Part shown: positions 52,297-61,200 of the stretch, in pieces | Layout: every line of letters begins with the position of its first letter | Position numbering within the stretch: position 1 is the stretch's first letter | Assembly (NCBI GenBank): GCA_039621445.1 | Contig: CP154957.1 | Span: forward strand, 2,164,504 to 2,228,503 | Origin: Euglena gracilis | Taxonomy: Eukaryota; Euglenida; Euglenophyceae; Euglenales | Length of the DNA: 64,000 bases | Direction: 5' to 3' | Notes under the pieces: model-generated | Seen by the model: only the letters and a program-made list of their open reading frames with translations | Databases searched by the model: none | What the model was told of the DNA's origin: nothing | Position numbers and translations under genes: made by a program

Positions 52297-55200
52297 AAGT
52301 GCAGGGGTTTTCTTAAGGACCCTGGGGGGAGTCCCACGGGCCGGCTGGAAAAAGGAGCTGGCTGGACTCCACCCTTTAGGGGGTGGGGGGCCGGGGCCAG
52401 GGGGAGGGGGCTGGGAGCTGAACCCAGTGGGTTCCCCCCCAAAAAATGCTCCAAAAAACCCCAAATCCGACTGCGTTGGCATTTTTCAGCCAAAATTTTA
52501 GGTGAAAACCAAAAAAAACCATTTTAGCAGACCTCAGGGGGGTCCGTAGCCCGGGTGGGAAGTGCTGGTTTGAAAAAGGTGCTGGCTGGCTGACTGGACC
52601 CCTCCGGCTTAAGAAAACCCCTGACCAGCACCTTGTCGTAGTCCAGGATGGTGCTCAGGCGGTGAGCGACGGTGAGGACGCCGGCAGGTCAACGCCACAA
52701 GCATCGGGCGGGCTGGCTGATGCGAGGAGAATCCCCCACCAGTGCTGTCACGGCAGCAGGGGTACCGGGCACCCTGGCAGGTTCTCAGAGGGGATCCTGG
52801 CAGGGTTTCGAGAGCCCTGGAGTGTTCAACCTTTTTTAAAAAAACCTGAACACAAGAAAAGGAGGGAATACCAACGACGGAACATCCCAGACATCTTTGA
52901 GGGCACGACGGTGGGGATGGCCGTCACTCCAAAGGGCCGCCCAGGAACTGCGCTTGGAATGAAATTTGGACAAAATCCATTGGAAAAGCGGCTGTCATTC
53001 TTTCCCACCTTACCCCCCTCTGAGTGTTTCCCCTGCACTGGAGTTGCAGGCATTGAGGGACCCAGGTATGACCATACGGGTGCCCAACCATTGCCCAGCA
53101 AAGAAACAAAAATGAATGCGGGGGGTCTGAGAGAGAAACGCTTCGGCGGCCGATCTCGCACTTAAGCTCTTTGTCTTTGTTGCTGTGGGCAAATGTGCAC
53201 ATCGACATTTTTTTTAACGAAAATGACAAGACATTGTCATTTTTGGGGGGCAGGCCCCAATGTTAGGGCAGGTGGGGGTTGGACTGGGTTCGGATCGGGG
53301 GTTGCTTGGGCTGGGGCTAAAAATTTGGGTTGGCCAGCCCCCCCCCCCCCCGGGGGGGTGGACCCCGGCTGGACCTGAGCTGGGCGGGTTATGCTGAAAT
53401 TTGGCGATTTCCTATAATAAAAAAAAGAATCACCATCTGACAGCGCCCACCCCAATGTCCAAAAACGCCCCAAAACACCATTTTTTTTTGGCCATTTTGA
53501 ACACATTTTCCAAAAAAATTCTGGCTCATTGTGCCGAAATTTTTTGGGCTGGAACCTCAAAAAAGGGGTAGGGCTAGTTGCTGGCTAGCAGGGCTAGCAG
53601 CACCCCCCCCCCCCGAGGGTGCTGTTGTGGTTGGGGTCGGGGCTGGCTGCAGCAGCTTCCCCTCCACAGGGGGTCTGCGGGGCCTCAAAGAGATGTATGG
53701 TGTGAAGTTGACCCCCAAAATTGGCCCCTGAGATGGACATTCAGGCTTGACAGGGGCCAGCGGGGGATAGGCATCAAAATTAACCACGGAAGATTTCCTT
53801 TGAGCGAAATCATTGGGCCATCTGCTTGGTGTAACCCCCCCCCTAATAAAAGCGCTGTTGCGCTTATAGTGGACTGCCGCCTCTCGCGGCCGGGGGTGTG
53901 CTTCTATTTGGACCCTTCCTGCCCAATTTTTGTTGATTTCCTTTAAAAATCCCAACAAAATGGGGGGGTGCTTGTAGTGGACTGCAGCCTTCAACGGCGG
54001 GGGGGGGGGGGGCGCGCTTTTATTTGGACCCTGCGCTTGTAGCAGCCCCGCGCTTCTGTTAGGGGGGGGGGGCAGGATTATGTGGAACACCCTAATGTTT
54101 GATATGGCTTGAAGAGATTGGCTGCAAAATCTGATATAAGTCGCAGTCAAATCATTCCTGAAGGACCCCAGGCGGTCCACTGGTTAGCCACTTTGCTGGT
54201 CACTGGAAAAAAAGGGACTAACTAGACCCCCCCCCCGCCCCCCCCCCTGAGCTTTTTAATGGGGTTTTTGGCTGATTGTGTTCCGGGAAAAAAGCCCAAA
54301 ATGGACAAAGAATGGGCGTTTTTGGCCAGTTTCTGGGGTCCAAAAGCTTCGCGCCGGTCACTGCAAAATTTTTTCCACCAGCTAGCCCTGCTAGCGGGCC
54401 CCCCCCCCCTCCGGGTCCACAAGGGTTTCCACCAAATTTGGACTAGCTGCAGTCCAGCCCCCCCCCCCCCGCCTGTCCATGCATCCCCCCAGGGGGTGCA
54501 GACTTTTCTTTTTCAATCAAAAGCAAAAAAAAGTAAAATACCTAAGCGCAAGCTGCCAAAAAAAATAAAAAACCCGCAAAAAAGCACATTTGGCCCCTCC
54601 CTCTCCCTGCATGAAATGGTCTTTGGCCTGGGCCGTACACGATGAGAACGCAGTGCGGATGACCTCTTGCACAGCGCGGTCTGTGTCCTGGCCATACCAT
54701 TGTTTCCAGCCCCTTCGGTGGGATACGCAAAAATAGAAAGAGGGAGGGCACTTTCAACTTCAAAAAAATACAAATAAAAATACAAATAAAATACAAATAA
54801 AATACAAATAAAAAAACATACATATAAAATATTACCCTCCCCCCCCCCTATGTCCAACGACCAGTAACCTCTGTCCTCCGACCGGGGGGGGGTGGTCGTT
54901 GGACATAGGGTAGTGACCAAAAAGGTGTCCTCTGACCGGGGGGGGGGGGGTCGTTGGACAAGGGGTCAAAAAAAATGTTGGCGGGTAATCGGGACCCCAC
55001 CCCCCAAATAAGGTCAAATTTTCCCTTCCAGCGCTTTGCGCCGAAAATTCTGGGCAATTTTGACAATTTTTTGTCCAAAAAGTGCCAAAAATGGCATTTT
55101 GGCCAATTTTTGACCCATTTGGGGCACAAAAAATTTTCGGCCCGGCGCTTCGCGCCGGGACCAAAATTTTCGCCAAACCTCCAAAAAGGTGTCCTCTGAC

Positions 55201-58200
55201 CGGGGGGGTGGTCGTTGGACATAGGGGGGTCGTTGGACATAGGGGGGGGGGTAAAAAAAACAACACAAATAATGACTTTCTCACATCGTTGACCATGTTT
55301 TGGCCAAGGATTTCCACCAGCGATGGCATGAGCCGGGTCCACACTGGCGGTGGCCTCGTCCAGGCACAGGATCCGCGCGTCCTTCAGGAACGCCCGGGCC
55401 AGGCAGAACAGCTGCCGCTGCCCGCCGGAGAAATTCTCTCGGCCAGGGCCGGGCGTGCGGAGCGCAGAGGTGTAGGGAAACGTTCACGGTGTCAAGTTTG
55501 GTGGAGTACCGTTCTGTCCTGCGGGAGGGTTCACGCACCCAAACCATTCCTGCCACGGCTACTCACTGTGCGTGCCCCGCTTTGTCTGTGTCTTTTTCCA
55601 GGACAGAAGGCCGAGTGCATTCTAAGAGAGGCAGGAGTGCATTCTAAGAGAGGCAGGAGTTTGCGCAAGGAGGGCCATGTCTGTGTCGTTTTGCAGGCTG
55701 CGACTTTGCCCCCGGCAACAAAACCTGACAGCCTGGGACAACACGGCTGGGGTCGAACATGAATTGAACTCAAGTCGATTCAACTCATTTCGATTGTTTT
55801 TTGACATTCCACCTGAACTCAAATCCAACTTTCTTTCCCCTGCACACAGGCAGAGGCCCATCAAATTCTAGGGTTGCACAATGGGATTTCAGCAGGAGAA
55901 AATGTCTTGAAAATATAAGGACAGATAAATTGAGGAAATCTTCCTGTGAAAATACAATAAACTAATAAAATCATCAATATCAAAAAAACAGATAAAGACG
56001 CCTGCATTTAAGTCCATCAGGAAAAGACTGCGACGTTCCTCCCCAGGCATGACAACCGGCACTGCCCACCGTTCTCAAGCACCTCCTGGTCCAAGGTTGC
56101 CACGGCGCTCGCGAGCTGCGCGATGCGCAGCGCATCCCACAGCTTGGCGTCCAGGCCACACAAGTGCTTCGGGCCCTTGTTATCTCATGGATGATGGGCT
56201 GAACGCAAACTTGCCGAAAATGATGGCGTGCCTGGCCGGTGGCCGGTGGCAGGATGGCAAAGCTGACCCTGGTTTCTTCTCAAAACCCCAATGCCTGCCC
56301 ATAGCAGGCACTATCATGGGCACAGCAGGCACCCCCTGGGTAAGCTAACTGAAACTGAAGGGGCAGGGGGAGGGGCCCTCCAGAAGGGTGGGGAGGAGCC
56401 CCCCCCCCCCGAAAACCCCAACACTGAGCGCCGGAAAATGGGGTTTCAAAAAACGCCCCCAAATTGTGTTTTTAACTTGTTGAAAAAAATGCCGAAAAGA
56501 ATAGGAAAAGGCGCTAGATATTTTTGGGTTCCAGATCGGTCCCCATCCCCCCCCAGGAATGTGTGGGAAGCCTTGAGGGGGGGGGGTCAGAGCCCCCCCT
56601 CCTACCTCGAAACTGGCATGGGCCCGTAAATTTTTCGGTTTTGTGGGTGGGCAAAGGGAAGTATACCAGGTCAAAATTGTTGAAATGTCCACAACTTTTC
56701 TTTGAAAATAAATCCAAAAATGCTCATTTTTTGAAATTTTTTGAACATGTTTTATGTGGAAACATCAAAACCATCAAAAATGGGCAATATGTCAAAAGAA
56801 GGCGTTTTTTTTTGTTCATTTTCCGGTGGCGCCGAAAGAAAATTTTTACCGGCTTTTGGAACCTGCCAAGGAGGGGGGGTGGGTGGTCCGGACCCCCCCC
56901 TGCCACCTTACCCCCCCAAGACCCCACCACCTACTTCAATACCGACAGGCTTCCCACCTATCCCTGCCCCATAGAAATTCGTTCAGCGCTCACTTAATAC
57001 ACCTCATTTTTGAGGACACAAAACAAAGAACAAGGATGCGTCTGAGTTAGAACTCAGCAAAATCCAGCATGCTTCTGGTTCAAAGAGATTGAAGAGAAAG
57101 TCATCAACCCATCAGCCCCTAGGGGGTTGCAAACGCCAGGATTAAGCACCTGCTTGGTCCGGAATCTGACTGAAGGGGTCGAGGTTGAAGGCAGAGGGCG
57201 TACCGCAGCAAAAAATTGACTGCTGAAGATGGGTGTCATGGTGGGTGGAATCGCCCTTGCCAAAAAAATTTCGGTTGTGTGGTTATTGAAGGCCGCACTT
57301 CCTCGCATAGCTTTAAAATGGGCACAAAGAAAGATCATCCTGGTCCCCCCCCCAAGTCCTATGACCGGTGACCTCTGTCCTCTGACGCGGGGGAGACATT
57401 GGTCCAAAAAAAAAAGGTCGGAGATGCCCAGGACCCCCTCCAAAAATGGTTCCAATTTTTCCTTCCGGCAGGCAATGCAGACAATTATTTGCCCAAAGAG
57501 TGCCAACAAAAAAGGCATTTTGGCCGATTTTTGGTCGATTTTGGGTACAAGAATTTTCGGCCCGGCGCTTTGCACAAGGCCGAAAATCTGGCCAAACCTC
57601 CGAAAAAAGGTGTCCTCTGACTGGGGGTGGTTGTTAGACATAGAGGGCATGGGGGGGGGGGGGGTAGTTCATGGAAGCCCAGCACATTGGCAGAAACGTC
57701 ATTTGCAAAACGCCGAATCCCCCACTCTGGCAGGCAGAAAAGCCACATCCGCCGTCGTTTGATGCCGCCACGTTGGTTCGTGTACAGTGCGGCTAAAAAT
57801 TACGGAAGACAGAAATTTTGGCAAAATACCCAAATTTTGCCATAATTTTTTCTCTCGTAATTTTCTCACTCCTTCGGTTTCCAACGCCCTCTTGGGAAGC
57901 CGCAAGCACAATGCTGGGACGGCCATGCTTTGACTCCTCGGAGTCAATGAGGACACACTGTGTCTTCGTTGTCAGCAAAACAACCGTCACACACAAACTC
58001 GTCACAGCGAACGCATTTATGGGCTGTTTGTGTGGTACATTCACAAGGATGTGTGGGCTCAGCACAAAGGGATGCTTTGAGGCACGGCGGTTCTTAAGCA
58101 AATAAAAAAAACTACACTGTCACAGCACATTCAATGAAAAATCCATAGAGAAAAATGACCTCCTTCATCGCCCATCCACCCAAAAGGGCAAAAAATGCGT

Positions 58201-61200
58201 TTTGCGACGTTTTATTTTGGATCCCGTTCAAGTCCTAGGTTGGCTCTTGGCTGTCTTGAGAAAATGTGATTTCATGGCTAAAGAGGAGAAAAAGGAAACA
58301 TAAAAATTCCTTCTTTTAATAAGCAGAGGAAAGAAATATTTTTTGGAAAAAAACCATATTTTGCCAAAATTAATTTTTCCAAAATAAAAATTTTGCCAAA
58401 AAAATTTTCTCGTAATTTTTTTTGCCGTAATTTTTGTCTTCCGTAATTTTTAGCCACACTGTAATTGTCGCATAATAATTTTTTTTGGCATATATGCAAA
58501 GGACGTCGGCCTCTGAAATGAGAGCAGTTGCCGATGAATGCTGCGGGGGGGGGGGGGGGCAATCGTTGGCCCGGAGCCCCGGAGCCGGCCGGCCCTCTGG
58601 CCGTAGCGCACCGTCCCGGCGAATAAGACGGCGTCCTGGGGGATGACCGCCAGGCGGGCCCGCAGGCGTCCGAGGGGCACCGCGGCGATGTCCACCCCAT
58701 CCAGGGGTTGTTTTTTTTTTTAGGACCCGGGGGGGTCTGGACCCACCCGCCCACCCCCTGGGGGGCCCCCCTGGGGGGAGGGGGTTCGGGGGGATCCACT
58801 TTTGGGAGTCAATTTTGGGGTCCAGATTTTTTGGCGGCCTGGCCCCAAAAATAGAGGCTGGCGGGGGACCCATGGGCCCAACCCCCCACCCACCCACCCA
58901 CCCACCCAAGGGGGGCTTGGCCGGGACCGCCCCCCGCCCCCCCCCCCCCGGGGTCCGGGGAGTTAAAGAAATCCCTGACCCCATCCACGGCGATGTGGCC
59001 GCCCTCCACGTGCAGCATCCGCAGCGGGCCGGTGCGAAAGACCGTCGGGGAGGGGGGCTGTTCGACAAAATGGGAGGGGATCGTGTGAACGGTGTGTGTT
59101 GCGGTCTGTCCACACCCGGAGTTGGTTTTGGGGGTTGACTCAGAAAACAGAACCTGTGGAGAGCAGCCTGCAGCATCTGGCAGCTCGTGGGCTGGGTGTT
59201 TGCCATACATGGGGGGAATGCAGAAAAATGCAAAGACCCGGAGTGCACAAATTTGCTTGAGGAGAATATTGCAACTTCTTCGGCATTGTCTTTCGCTCTG
59301 CAAATTGATCAATTATGCAACACCAATATAAAGTTGAATAATCATTCACATCTTTCCTCCAAATCCAAAGCACAACTTATCATAAAGATAAAGATTAGAA
59401 TAGTTCAACCATTCAACAATTCAATACTTCAATAATTTTGGATTACAAGTTGCAAATACAGATGTATGCAACTGAGCAGTCACTACCGTTATGCATGCTT
59501 GCGCCTTGTTTTGCCGTTTTGTTTGCTTTGGTATTCCCCCTTCTGTCTAAACACTGGGATTTTCTCAGCGCTGCTCTCAAGGCCATGCTCCCCCAAAAAA
59601 GTTTGCCATGTATATTTATGAAATATTCCTTGGAAAATTCGATGTTTCAGGAAACCCAAAAGTTGATTTGGTGAGATACTGTTGATTATTACATGCTTCA
59701 AACTGAGTTGACCCCAGAAATGGAACAAACTTCGCCCGATTCATTTTGAGTCATTGCATTTCTCCCTTGTCTGAGCATCCCTCTTGATGCTGTCGATATT
59801 TTCCGGTGCCAAGACAAGGGGGAGAGGTATGCCATTTTGCATTTTTTGGGGCACAAAGTGCTTGTCTAATTCTTAATAAGTCAATTAACTTGGTTATAAA
59901 AGAATTAAGAATAAAAAAATGTTCAGAAAATAAATCAAACTTTGCAACTGGATGGCACAAAGGTTCAGGAAAGTTTCCCGATCAGAGGAGTTTCCTGGTG
60001 GGGGGGAGGCAAGGGCCAGATCCGGAACAGCGCCAACAGAAGGGAGGACTTCCCGCTGCCCGTGCGTCCGCAGATGCCAACACGCTCGCCCGGAGGCCCC
60101 GGTGGACCCCAGCACCCCAGCACCCCAGCACGGCACCCACAGGGGAGTTCGACAGGGGGAGGAATCCACAAGGATGGCAACCCGAGCATGAAAGGCTGAA
60201 GATTTCACAACACACGTGTTTGTTTGTTAAGGACCTGGGGTGGTTCGGTGCTCACCCATCAACCCACCCAACCCTGAGGGGAGCCCCCCTCGGGGGTGGG
60301 GGCTCGGGAGACCTTTGGGGGGGTCAGCTTGGGTCCAAAACTTATTCGATGCTTTGCGGGGAAAAAATGGAGGAACGAACCCCCTCTGGGGGGATCCACT
60401 CAGCTCAACCCCCAGACACCAACCTTTAAAAAGCCCAGGGTCCCCAACCTTTAAAAAAAATTATCTGGTCCAACTTCTTGTATTGGGAACATGCCACCCA
60501 CTATGTTTGCAACCCCGAAATGGTACAAAACTGCCAGAAATGGGCGAAAATGATCAAATGATCAAAATGAAGTCAAATTGTACAAAATTGATCAAAATTA
60601 ATCATAGGTCGCCAAAATTCCCGCAAAATTGCCCAAAATGGTGCATTTTTTTTAGAGAGGAAGTCTCGGGCCCTGGGCACACCGCCCCAAACAAGTGCCC
60701 CCGAGGGGCAAAATTTTGGTTCCTCGAAAGTTGTCACCCGTGAAATACGGCGGGGGATTACCCCCCCAGGTGGAATTGAACCGCACAGATGGAAACTTTG
60801 CCGAGTGTTGAACCTGAAAAGGACGGCACCCAAAATGCCGACCTCGCAAAGCCGAACTGTGCCATCGGACCCACGCCTCGGGCCACCGCCGCCTCACCAC
60901 CCGCCGCGAAACGCACCGAGACGGACTTCAGCACGAGGGGTAGGCCGGGGCGGTACACTGCGGAGAGGTGCTGGATGGCGATGGCGCCGTGGGCAGGCCA
61001 CTCGGGGGGAAGGTCGGCCCCACCCCGGGGCAAGGCACTTCCACTGCCGGGCGTGTCACCAAAAAACATGCCCGGGACCCCGAAATTCCATGTGTGTGAC
61101 TTGACGTGGTTCACCGGGGTTTGATGTCATTTTGCATGGATTGTTTCTCAGGACAGTTTCAAAGGTGGTGGTCAACTACAAGGGCACCCCATTTTGATTG

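Larger units (their letters stand above)
57187..58602 (-). other. ABCC intron with R1 and R10 repeats
   Basis: It starts GGC-CAG and ends CTG-CCTTC. It contains a diverged R1 copy (57,355-57,665) and an R10 copy (58,095-58,230). Confidence 0.75.
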
